NCBI GenBank assembly: GCA_005656395.1
Contig: SRSI01000074.1
Span: forward strand, 124,001 to 188,000
Direction of reading: 5' to 3'
Length of the DNA stretch: 64,000 nucleotides
Source of the DNA: Strongyloides papillosus
Taxonomy: Eukaryota; Nematoda; Chromadorea; Rhabditida; Strongyloididae
Shown: in pieces, positions 38,686 through 50,342 of the stretch
Position numbering within the stretch: position 1 is the stretch's first letter
Layout: every line of letters begins with the position of its first letter
Notes under the pieces: generated by a model
What the model saw: the letters and a program-made list of their open reading frames with translations, nothing else
What the model was told of the DNA's origin: nothing
The model's database searches: none
Made by a program: the position numbers and the translations under genes

Positions 38686-39520
38686 ATGTTACGACAATTG
38701 TTATTATATTTGTTAGGATACTCTGTTATTGTGGAAAGTAAAAAATGTTACTCTACCTGTAATGGAAGATCACCAATTTATTGTAAATCAAAATTGAATG
38801 ATGACAACTCAGTATCTGTCAGTGGTTATTATAATGTAAATTTAAAATAATACTATTGAATTAAATATTTCAAAGTTGTCTAAATTAGGTATGATTAAAA
38901 TGAGTTGTAGTTTCACATCAAAATCACATGCCCCTGATATTATGTGGCAGTATCGTAAATCGAGGAACGAAAAATGGTCTGATTTTGCCTGTGATGAGGA
39001 AATTTTTAAACATACGTGCAAAAATGAAACAGCAAATGATAATCAAAGCTACGGAGAATGTCATATTCAACAAAACACAATTAAAAATAGTGGTTATTAT
39101 AAATGTGTAGAGGAAAAAAACGACGAAGGTATATCTAGTGAAGAGTTTTTCATTCAAATCATTGGGGTGGAATCGATTTCCGTTCTATCAAGGACACTAA
39201 GATTAAATAAAATTGGTCAAATTATGATGAAGGTTTGTTCTAATCCAAAACCTAATATTTTATGGTATGGAGAAGATCAAATTGTGCAAATTGGACAGTC
39301 TACTGATAGATATTCAGCAATGCCCTTATCAAATGCTATTGAAAACATAAATATAAAATCAAATACCTCAACAAAATATGAAAAAGATTGTTGGATTTCA
39401 ACATTAATTATTCGTAATGTTACAATTGCAGACAAATTTATAAAAACATTTATAATAACTGAAAATTTAATTACTGAGGAACATGTAACAACGACAGACT
39501 TCCCAACAAATATTACGTAA
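38686..39520 (+). CDS. Secreted immunoglobulin-domain protein
   Basis: Exon 1 is 38686-38835 and exon 2 is 38876-39520, joined in phase across a 40-base intron whose acceptor (TTTCAAAG) is weak; the product is 264 residues. The start MLRQLLLYLLGYSVIV is a likely signal peptide. The first Ig-like domain has the usual pattern: Cys in KMSCSF, Trp in IMWQY, and the SGYYKC motif before the second Cys. A second domain follows with KVCSNPKPNILWYG and the strand CWISTLIIRNV. Several N-x-S/T sites are present and there is no membrane segment or GPI-type tail, so it is probably secreted. A TTTATACAG acceptor ends at 38631, before the start. Nematodes have many two-Ig secreted proteins (zig type) active in axon maintenance, but I cannot assign a specific orthologue. 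Confidence 0.7.
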
Positions 39521-39906
39521 AATAAACACAACAATCTTAAATATCATTTTCCGGAAAAAAAATGGAAAATTATATTTTATTAATATATAATTGATTCTTT
39601 TTATATTTTAATAGACATTCAAAAAGATATATATGCGTTCAGGGATAAATTATTTTAAATTCACTTTGACAATTTTTTGTAATTTGTCAAAACTAAAATA
39701 TATCTATAAACATAAATGTAGATAAATTACCAGGGAAATATAGTTAGAGTGTCAAGTATTTTCGGTGTAATATTTTGAAAACACTGTCTACCCGGATATT
39801 TATGCAAAACAGTTTTTTTCAGTATATTTTTATGTTATGGTAATGTCTTAACAAAATCTCATGAAATAATATACATAATTGAATTTATTAATATACATAT
39901 GTACAT
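39521..39906. other. Spacer between convergent genes
   Basis: Short AT-rich stretch holding the 3' ends of the Ig-domain gene and TAF11. Nothing else seen. Confidence 0.5.
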
Positions 39907-40996
39907 CTAAGCAAAGGGATTTTTACGAAATCCTTTGCAACCAAACAGTTTTCCTTGATCCTGTAACGTTTGGTATGCTAATTCCAAATGTTTTGGTAAT
40001 AATGGTTCTCCAGTATCGCCCAGTGCCTCCTGTATATCTAACGCTTCTTCCACTAATTCACTAACAAATACTTTTGCCATACCTGCTATTGTAATAACAA
40101 CATTCACATTAACTGTACATTTTGTTGCTTCTTGTATAAGCCTTTTTATTACAGATCGCGGAAAACAGGAACGTTTATATGCCTCATAACGATCTAATTG
40201 CTCTTTGTCCAAATTTCCAACCAACAATTGTGTCTTTAGATGAATGATCTCGTCTTCATCATTTCTTTTGATTTCTTGTTCCTCATCATCTGAAGTATCG
40301 TTATTCTTTATATTTTCATCTAAATCAATCTCCGATGGAGCTGTTGTTTCGAATTTAGAATCTTCATTTGAATCATTTAAATTAGTAATCTTCTCTTCTT
40401 TATTATCATTTGTATTCTTTTGATCATCAATTAATCCTTCAAATGTTGTTTGTAAAAATGTACTTCTAAATGAATCCCCGGCATCGTCTAATTCTTCTAA
40501 AATATCAAGGCCACCCAGATTACCTCCGACTGTTGCACTTTTGTGTAATATAGATGTTTTTGAACCTTTATCTAAATTGAGGAAAGCTGGAGGTTTTTCA
40601 AAGGCTTCACAAGAGTTGGCATCATCGAGCATCCCTAACGCTTCAAAAATATCATCGCCCTTTGAAGAATTTAAGCGTGATCTTTTTATTGGCGGAAATC
40701 CAGAATTTGAATTAGAATTCATGTCCTCTAAATTCGGAGCTGAACTACTGACATGCATGGAATTGGCTTTTGCTTTTTTATCCAACATTTCTTTATCAAT
40801 AGGATAATTTGAATCATCTTCTGTCTAAAATTTGGATGGTACATTAATTAATAATCAAATAATTTTTATAACAAACCATAATGGTACTTTCGTAAGGTAT
40901 TTGTCTAGAAATTTCGCTTCCATTATCTGACTCATCTTCACTAGAGGAACTAGAAATATCTCCAAAGAGATTCTCATGTTTGTCTTTGTCATCCAT
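39907..40996 (-). CDS. TAF11: Transcription initiation factor TFIID subunit 11
   Basis: Exon 1 is 40996-40877 and exon 2 is 40824-39907, joined across a 52-base intron (GTTTGT...AATTTTAG, phase 0), giving 345 residues. The C-terminal histone-fold region (about residues 245-335) has YEAYKRSCFPRSVIKRLIQ, VNVNVVITIAGMAKVFV and ELVEEALDIQEA, then PKHLELAYQTL, which match the TAF11 pattern ([42 protein letters not shown] in human). TAF11 pairs with TAF13 inside TFIID. The N-terminal 230 residues are Ser/Asp/Glu/Asn-rich and disordered, longer than in the roughly 210-residue human protein, which is unusual. Located in the nucleus; converges with the Ig-domain gene. Confidence 0.93.
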
Positions 40997-43900
40997 TATT
41001 AAAAGTAGTTTAAAAAATGTAAAAAAGTTAATTTATTTAATACTAGTAAAGCAAATTACAACATTTCTAAATAATTGGAGTAGTGTATGCTTATAAATAA
41101 TAAAAGTTCGTTACAAGAAATTATAAATAAATGTGGTAAATAAAAAATTCAAGTTAGTGTTTACGGGGGAGTTTCATTACTAACGTGAGACATAACATAA
41201 ATTTGTTGTGCTATAAAAACTGTGGGATTTTACAAAATTGTTAAATTAGACTTAAATACAATTATTATACCCATATTGCTTGATAATAGATAAATAACCA
41301 AATGAATGGAGATACATCTGAGAAAAACTATTTACGATTGCAGATTATAAAAAGGCAATAGAACATCAATGGAACAATTTTTAATTATATTAGAATAAAT
41401 ATCAACCCTGAAACTTTATCATATAGCATCAGAAATATGATCTAAGAATTCAATTCGAGAATATCATTATTTTCTATGTATACAGAAATAAACACTTTCT
41501 TTAGATTATCCACCATCTAGTAAAGTGATATTTTTAAAAAATTAAAATTTTTTTATTTATTCCTAAATTAATGAACTCTTCCCTAATTTTTGTTCGGTCT
41601 ATTATTCTCATCGTCTTCTTTCATGTTGCTAAGTCTTTTTTAGCATAAATTGGTTTTGCAAAAATGCTGTAATTTAATTATCCAACTTTTCTTCAAATTT
41701 TTATTTAAAATCTTTAAAAGAATAAATTAAGATATATGAAGATATTCTTTGTCTTTTTCTGTTTATTCTTATTTTGATTGATTTGAAATAAATTATTAAT
41801 TTATATATTTTTCTTTTCAAACGATATATTTTATATTTATACAAGGAACTATTTATTTTCTTATTTTTAGTTAAATTATTGCATAAAATATTAAAATTAT
41901 ATCGTTAATAATTTGGTTAACTTCCAATGAGTATTAAAAATAAATTAGCTTATCAAGAAGTTGACAGTAATGTCATTAATTTAATGATTAATAGTGATTT
42001 CTAACTTGTAGACAACATAGAATGCTATATTTAACATATATTATTATAATGTTATTATGAATAATTTTGACGTAAAAATTTAATCATTTTTTGCAACGCA
42101 TTTACTTTTTTATATTATGTTATTTTATTCTCGAATGATTACTGTAATTGTGGTAACTTTAAGGAAATGGGACTTTAAATCCTTAGTATATTTTTAACAT
42201 CTATTAGTATCATTATTAGCCTTTGTTTGTTCGAGTAAAAGTTAAGGTCATTTAAAAATTTATATAATGCTTGATGGAAATTTTAATGCTTTCTTGATTT
42301 GCTTTAAATATAATTTTTCGCTTAAATGAGCAAAAATTATGTTTATACTTACAAGGTAAGATTAAATGATATAGATGTTCTGGATAACTTTTTTTACATA
42401 TACATTAAAGTTATATTATTTTATTCATAGTACATAGAAATATTTATCTTTATAGAATTAGAAATACTTTTAAAGGCACTTAAATTTTTATTTTTCCACA
42501 TACTTGTGAAAAGTTTGTTAATATAATTACATATACAGTTGGCTACTGTCAAATTTTGAAACAATATAATTAAAAGTATATCTAACTTTAATTAAGTCCG
42601 CCATTCTTCTAATATATTTGGGGCTAATTAAAACTATATTTGCCATTTTATATTCGGCCACATTATATTTTACAATATATTATAGGCAACTCCTATGACC
42701 TTATGCGTTAAATTTTTTAAAGTGTTTAGTAGATTAAATATTAAATTGTTTACATGATAATTGTAAGAATTAGTAATATTTCATAGAAAAATACTTTTTA
42801 TATACTACTTTCATGTTTAAATTAGAATATTTATTTTTATTCATAGTAGTTTTTTAATTTAAAAGCATTTTTACAACACAATTGTACAAAACAATCTTCA
42901 AAACGTTTACTTCCGTTTATACTTATTATGCTATTATCCTCTATACAAATTATAATTTTGATTCAATTGTCTCCTTTATTTTTATTTTTGTGTTTGCACC
43001 ATTTTTTTGATCATTTCGTTATTATTTTTCCAATTCTAATTGTTATATTATTTTCAAAAAATCCACAAATTTTTATTTTTTAATGTGAGATTTTTGTAAA
43101 TAAATCTTATAATTGTTCAAAATGGATAACCAAAAGTATCGTTTATATTTTCCTATGGGAACGGTAGTTACATCAAACAATAAAATGAATAAATAAACTT
43201 TTTTTGTGTACACAAGTTGTTCACGCTTACACTACATAAAGTTAATTTTTTTGAAGATAAAAGTAAAGTTAAAGCTAATATTTATCTATTATTTTTAACG
43301 ATTATTGGTTTACAGAAAAACTATCAACACTAAATAAGTGAAATGTAAAGTTTGTACTAAAAACTATATAAAAAATAATATTCAAAAAAATATAGAAAGA
43401 TTGTTGGTATTTATAAAAAATTTAACCTGTTAAATAAGTGATAAAAAGAGTGCCAACCTATTACATATAATATATCTAACTCAAAAAATATGTCTAAAGT
43501 ATTTACTTTAATATTTTGAAAAATAGTTGAAAGAAATTTTTTAAAGATTATTTGTTATTATTTATTTATATAAGTTAATTATTACACTACATATTTAATT
43601 TCGTAGAAATTCTAATAATCTCTCTTATATTACATAAAGATTAATCACTAGTTTTTTATGTTTATTGAATACATTATTTTTATAAAACATCACAAAATGT
43701 TTATTCTGATAATATCTTTATGTAAAAATTTTTTACTTTCATAATTTGATATATTTTTAAAACAGAATTAAAATATTACAATATTAAATAAGTATACATA
43801 TGATGTGTTTGCAAAGTATTCCTTTTACATACCAGTAATAAATAATGTCACTTTTCATTTACCAAATTTCTATAAAGATTCAATAGAGTATTCATTGGAT

Positions 43901-44070
43901 TTAATGTTATATTATTAATAAATATTTATTACGCTTAATTTATACTAATGAAAAATGAACTAAAAAGCCTATATTTATAATTTTTTGAATTTATGATAAG
44001 TTTAAATTCAATTTATATAATGCTACTTTCAATATCATTTAAACTTCCTTATTCCTCAAATCTCATTTTA
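40997..44070. other. AT-rich intergenic region between divergent genes
   Basis: About 3 kb without a frame of note on either strand; long A/T runs and no recognised RNA gene or tandem repeat. Confidence 0.55.
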
Positions 44071-44101
44071 TATTCTTTTTAGCTTATAAAAGCCTATAAC
44101 C

Positions 44102-45244
44102 ATGATAAATATTTCGGAAGAGAGCGCTAGTTCCCTAACTTCAACTCATGAAAGTCCAACTTCAATATCAATTGAACCATCATCGGTTACATCCTCAGCT
44201 TCCTGTTCAGATTCAACAACATCTTCAGTACCAACAACAAATAAACAATGTACTTCATATAGATTATTTCCTCCAATGGAAAATCCAGTAGATTTAGCAA
44301 TTGGTTTTGAATGTATAGCAATAGCTGACTACGATAATGGTGTTCTTTTTATAGATACAGAAGGGAGAGTTCTTATGCATCTTGAAACAAAACCATATAG
44401 AATATGTGGTGTTGGTTTTAGAGATAATAATGATTACGTAAGTACTTTAAAAATACTAGTGCTTATTTTCTTTTTCTTTTATAATTAACTTCTCTCTATA
44501 ATATTTTCTGAAATTACATTATTTCAAAATTCACTCTTTAACAAAAAAAGAGGAAATTTAATCTCTTCTCCTATATCTACTTCATTAAGACTAATGGCTT
44601 TATTATAGATTGTCTTACTTGCTTATTCAGAAGGCAAATGGTCCGTTTTAGTTTATAATACAGGAGATTCTTCTCAAATAGGTACTTATGAATGTCCGTC
44701 AAAACCCTTAATTCCGTCATGGGCACTCCATAGAATGGTTGTTTTGAATGATGTTGTATACCTTTTAGCTACAACAGATCACCTCTCTGCTATATGGTCA
44801 TTAAATTTAAAAACTGAAACATGGAAAACATTACTTGTACAAAAAGAACAAGATTGTGGAGAGTATCAAGGTTTTGATGTACGAATAAAAAATGATAAAG
44901 AGAGGCAAATATTATTAACTCAACAAACAAAGGCACAGTTAATTATTTTAACAATATCTAATAAAGATGAATTATTGGAGACAGGAAGAATAAAAATGAA
45001 AAGAAAAAATTCACAGAAATGGATTATTCAAGGACCACGTTTCGCTGTTTGGGATTCAGAACAAGATATTGTGGTATTTGATGCAGCTGGAAAGATGTTT
45101 TGGTTTAATGGAGATACATATAAAATCTGTAAAATTATTTCTGACATAGGTAGAAGTGAAGTTTGTGCAGTTTTAGCTAAAGACGATTGGTGTTATGCTT
45201 TATGTCGAAACCAATTAAGTATTCATGCTTTTCTTTATAGATAA
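44102..45244 (+). CDS. Predicted beta-propeller protein (NHL-like), unknown role
   Basis: Exon 1 is 44102-44437 and exon 2 is 44609-45244, joined in phase across a 171-base intron (GTAAGT...TATTATAG), giving 323 residues. A TTTTTAG acceptor ends 19 bases before the ATG. The first 50 residues are Ser/Thr-rich and probably disordered. From there the sequence is made of short strand-turn repeats with the NHL-like theme of a Pro-x-Asp-Leu-Ala start, an IADYDNGVLFID strand pair and later FAVWDSEQDIVVFDAAG and WCYALCRNQLSIHAF, suggesting a propeller of four or more blades. There is no signal peptide, RING or B-box, so it is not a TRIM-NHL protein. No specific family recognised. Confidence 0.65.
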
Positions 45245-46194
45245 AAAAATTATTTTTACTCCCACTTCATTTGAAATATTTATTAAATGTATATAAATTT
45301 TAAATTGGTCATTAAGCATTTTACTTAACACTGAAGTTGGGAATGTTAATAATATAATATTTAAATGTTAAAAATATTTGTAGTTTAAACAATTGTTTTT
45401 AATAAGTTAAATCATTAATAAAAATGCAAATTAGTTTCTATTTGTCATATTTGTCAGAAAAACGACTTAGAAATTTTCGACATAAAAACTTAATCAAGTT
45501 AATTTAAAGGATAAAAAATAATTTTCTCATCATTCTTATTCACTTTAAACAAATTGTTCTTAAATAATTAGATGTTTGTTTACTTAGATATTCTAATAGA
45601 AAAATTAAATTTACCATAAGTATGTCTAATACTAGTCTTAATATTTATTTTTTGTCTATTGATAAATGTAATTATATACTTTCAGTAGAGGAAGTAATTA
45701 GCAAATGAACTATGTCTAAATTTTTACCGTGATACATAAATTAATGGTATGTAAAAAATATTAAAAAAAGCCATTTACATCTAAAAATTTCATTAAAAAA
45801 ATACCATTTATGAATTAAATAATTATTTCGTCAATATTTAAGAAATAAAAATAATATGTAATATTCTTTGTTTTTTTATATTAGAAAAAACCAAATACCT
45901 CTTTCAAATAATTCTACCGTTATCTACTAATTGCTACAGTAATCTAAATTTTAAAAATTAATAATGTTTGATTTATTAAGGAATCTGCTTGTTTAATAAT
46001 AACTAACATTAAAAGTTATTTAAACTTACTTTTGAAATATAAAATAAGAAAAATAAGTAAAAAGAAAAATAAGTTATTACATGTTTTATCACTATAAACA
46101 AAATGTTTACAAATAAAGTCTATATAAATAAATAAGAAAAAATTTTATTTAATGGATAATTGATAAATAAAAAGTATTGAATTTATGAAAGTCG
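45245..46194. other. Spacer between convergent genes
   Basis: AT-rich 3' flanks of the propeller gene and USP47. No frame or RNA gene seen. Confidence 0.5.
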
Positions 46195-49100
46195 TCAATT
46201 TTCAGAGATGCTTGTAGAAATTTTAATTCTCAAAGGTCTTTCTATTCGCCTTGACACATTAATATTTGAATTTGCATGCCGCTTTTCTTCAATATAAAGC
46301 TCCTTTCTTCTATCAGGACAAATTTCAGCAGCTTGTTCAGAAGCATCACGAAAATATACAACACAACCATCAAAGTTCTTTATATTTTTTTTAAATACAA
46401 GTCTATTAGAAAATTCTACTTGCTGATCTATAAAACTTAGTTTTCCAATATTAAAAGGCCATTTGTCAGTAGCGTTAAATGGAAATATTTTTGTAAATTC
46501 TAAATCAGATGCTTTTATACCATCCCTATTACATAAAAAGTTACTCAATTGAGATTCAACATAATGGACATAAGATGGATCTAATTCTTCATAAAATTGT
46601 GAAGGTTTTCTTCTTTTGGCTGAAGGATCAAAAGAACCTTCATCACCGGAACTATGGAGACATGAACCAAATTTGTTATACTGCATTGATTCATTGTGAA
46701 TATTTTCATATTGATATGGTGGGATAGGAACATTAATCAAATCGGAAAAACTACTAGAGGAAGGTAACCACCGGCGTGCATAAATGAAATGCCAATCTTT
46801 TTTATTTGCATCAATTGATTCAATGTCAGCATCATCAAATATCTGAACATATATACATAATGGTACTCGATTTACAAAACTCGATTCCATGAAATCAGAA
46901 ATATTTGTAATTTTTAAAAATCTCTCATCTTTAAATTGCAATAGGCGTAATTTATCTCCATCAAAAGCCAATCCATCTATATGGTAAATATTTCTTAATA
47001 ATTTATCTTTAGCTTCCTTATAACTATCGTTCTTTGAAAGTGCTATATCACAATATATGTTACATGTTTGAATAGTTTCACGATTTAAGTGAATGATATA
47101 AAATGATACAGACTCTTCACCTTTGTTAAGATTAAGTTTTAATGTTATAGAAAGATCATCACCATTATCTAAAATATTTCCTATATTAGTAATATTATCA
47201 AAAGATATAGGATAATTTGTGTAGTGAAGGCCACCATGATCTCTTGTCGCTCTGTTAAGTTTAAAATTTTGAAGAGGAATATCAAAATATCTAGCAAGTT
47301 TGGAGCAAATATCACGTACTCTTCCTCTTCTATCAATTAAAAATATAGCACTATTTGTAGCGAGATTTTCATGTATTACTTCTACAAAACAATTTTCACC
47401 ACAATTAATTTGCCCCTGATTACAAGTGAAATTATCCGTTGAAAATTGAGTGTTGTTAGTACGTGAAATTCCCTCACTATTCCACGTTCTTTCAAGTTCT
47501 ACTGGATCCCCTATTTCACAAGGGAAATTCCCACTCATTAAATTAATATTATCATCAAAACGTTGATAATTAGGAGATTCTCCATTGTTACTATCTCTTT
47601 CACAGTCAGAAACAACAGGACTCCTATTAACAGAATTATTACCGGTAGATGACATATCATCAGATCTAAATGATGGATTTGAACTATTGTCAACATCAGA
47701 TAGAAGGCCTTCAGTCAAATCTTTTGAATCCATTGGTAAATAATTGATAGAACTGTTACTGTCTGTGACATCATCACGAAACGCAATAGAATCATGAAAA
47801 TCTGACAAACCAAAGCGTTTTCGTTCTTTTGAATTAGGAAAATGAACAGTAACAAAGTGGCCGAATTTTTTCCTTGATAATACTTTAAAATATCGTGACT
47901 CTTCAATGGGTTTCATTCTATCATTAATAGTATCTTGACTGAAATTTTTACAATCTGCATAAATAATTGGTTGACAAGGTTGATCATAACTATAATGACC
48001 ATAAATATCTTTCATTGTCATATTTTCTTCAGATAACTGTATATATTCCGATTCATAAAATTTATCTTTACAAAATTCCGCAATAAGACGCATTGCATCT
48101 TGTTCTTCAAAATCGGAATACGTTAATGTCAATAGTGCTGAAATCCTTCTTTTTAATTCTCCAACAGTCACAGACCCAAGAACATAAAACTTCTGAGCAA
48201 AATCAAGTTGACATAATTTACTAAGTCTACAATTTTTATCTAAATCAACAAGACATAAACAAAGAGTTACACCATATTCATTAGGAGAAAGTTCAAGATC
48301 ATATGACAAGAAATCATTATAACCTTCCCATATTATATCTAATAAAAAGAAAATTTCTGGCCTACGATGAGCATCAGAATTTAATACTTCAGGATTTACA
48401 TCACTTAAGACATTGTCATTAATATTAACACCTTCCGGGTATGGCATTATATCAAATTGATGGCTTTTACACAGTAGTAAACGTGAATTCTTTAAATCAC
48501 AGTGATATGATCGTCCAATATACTCTCCAAAAAATTGTGGGAAATTTTTAACTAAATCTTCATGGATAGTTTTTAATGGAGTATTTGGTTGGTATGTTAA
48601 CTGAAATGGCGCAATATCGCTGTCTTTTTGAAAAGATGGTGGCCTTATTAAATTCAATTTAACTTGACATGTTACCATTGAATCTTGAATTCTTTGTTGT
48701 TCAGCTAAATACCTATCTTCTTCTAATAACTTTTTTTGCAATTCTATAAGATGCGGTGGGAGGTGTGATGGTTTGATAAATTTCTCATTTAATGATTCAT
48801 CAACCCTTCTATACATAAGCATATAGGCATTTGAATGGTTAACACCCCATCGAAATGTTGTAGTACCAAACGTATCATAAATATTTTGAAAAGAAGCAAC
48901 AGAAACAAGTGAATCATTAAAACAAAACCAACGATTTAGTTCCATATTTTTGATATAAGCAAAATAATGTCCACCAGAAGCATTTCCCTGATGAACCATA
49001 ACAGAAAAAAGCTCATAAACATACGGACCATTTTTTAGAAGAGTTTTAACTTTTTCATCTCTTTCCTCTGGTTCACAATATGCAAAATCATTATTTGTAG

Positions 49101-50342
49101 AGTTATTCTTATTACTGTTATTCACCGTTTTATCACACATATCAGTATCATTCTCCTCAGATATATTAGTTTTTAAAATATCTTTATCGTCTATTTCATC
49201 GTTATCACCAATAAGAAAATTTAAATCTAAATAATCTGGAAAAGTAACTTTATCATTTAATTTAATTCGACTGCAATTTTCATAGTTAAAGTCAAATCTT
49301 TTTAATTGCATTGACAAAATATAAGGAAACTTCTTATATCGTAATCCTTTAATAGCATCTTGTTTACTTTTACATTGTTCACATTGATATTTGTTATTAC
49401 CATTTAATATCTCTGGATTAGTAAATTCTCGTAAACATTGTTCAACTGATGTAAAAGAGTCATTTGATCCAAATTTTTTAATTGTCAAAGGAATATCTAG
49501 AAACAAGTCTTCTTTTATACGTTCATTTTTACAATTCAAGCATTTAACGTAATCCTCAATTTTACCACGATAAAATTTTGAGATTAAATCTTTGTGATTT
49601 GATTTTCTCCACGTGTGTTCTAAAGCATCAAACATTATGTGACAAAATTCTTGAACATCGTGTTGGTCATATGCTTCGTTACTATTCCAACCGAAAGATG
49701 CTGTTAAAGCTTTTGTTTCTAATGCCCTTTGATCACTTGTTAGTAAGAGTAAAAATAACTTTTGTAACTGAAAAGCAATACTTTTGCCTTGATCTGTGGA
49801 AGATAAATCACTACTCTCCCAACTGTATTAAAAATGTAGAGTATAAAAAAAAGATGTTAAAATGGAACTTACGCAAATACGGCGTTTCGAAATTCGGGGG
49901 TCATATAAAGAGATTGAATTAATGAATTCAAATAACATGTCATTGCTTGATTAACCAATCCAACATATGTATGTCCATTTTCGTCACTTACATCAGGAAA
50001 ACATAAAGGAGTATATTCAATCGCAGGTACTTTAGGTGATGGATGGTATTTATCCATTTCAAAATCAGGGGACTCTGCTGTACGAGTGGCTTCTTCATAA
50101 TTTGGTGGTTGTCCAGCACTAACTACTTCATCATACGTTGGTAGATCTGTATTTGGGCCTCCTTCAGATGAAGATGATGGCTCATCACAAGGTAACTCAG
50201 AACTACTATTAAGATCACCTTCTTGGTTAACAGTTTGATTTTCATCACCACATATATTGACGATTTCATTTTCAGCATCAACTAGTACACTGGATTCTTC
50301 TCTCATGACTCGTGAAAAACGACTACTAATATCATCGTCCAT
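46195..50342 (-). CDS. USP47: Ubiquitin carboxyl-terminal hydrolase USP47
   Basis: Exon 1 is 50342-49873 and exon 2 is 49822-46195, joined across a 50-base intron (GTAAGT...AATACAG, phase 2), giving 1365 residues, close to vertebrate USP47. The catalytic core starts with [16 protein letters not shown], placing the nucleophile at Cys136, followed by [19 protein letters not shown], two zinc-ribbon CxxC pairs (CLNC, CEQC), LQLKRFDF, the histidine box [10 protein letters not shown] (His about 442) and WFCFNDSLV with the third catalytic position at Asn/Asp 459-460, then NAYMLMYRR. The long C-terminal region matches USP47 ubiquitin-like domains and ends with the family-typical FYRDASEQA and a basic tail. 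USP47 removes ubiquitin from substrates such as DNA polymerase beta and acts in several signalling pathways. The N-terminal 120 residues are acidic and disordered and hold LPTY (67-70) and PPNY (79-82). Confidence 0.92.
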
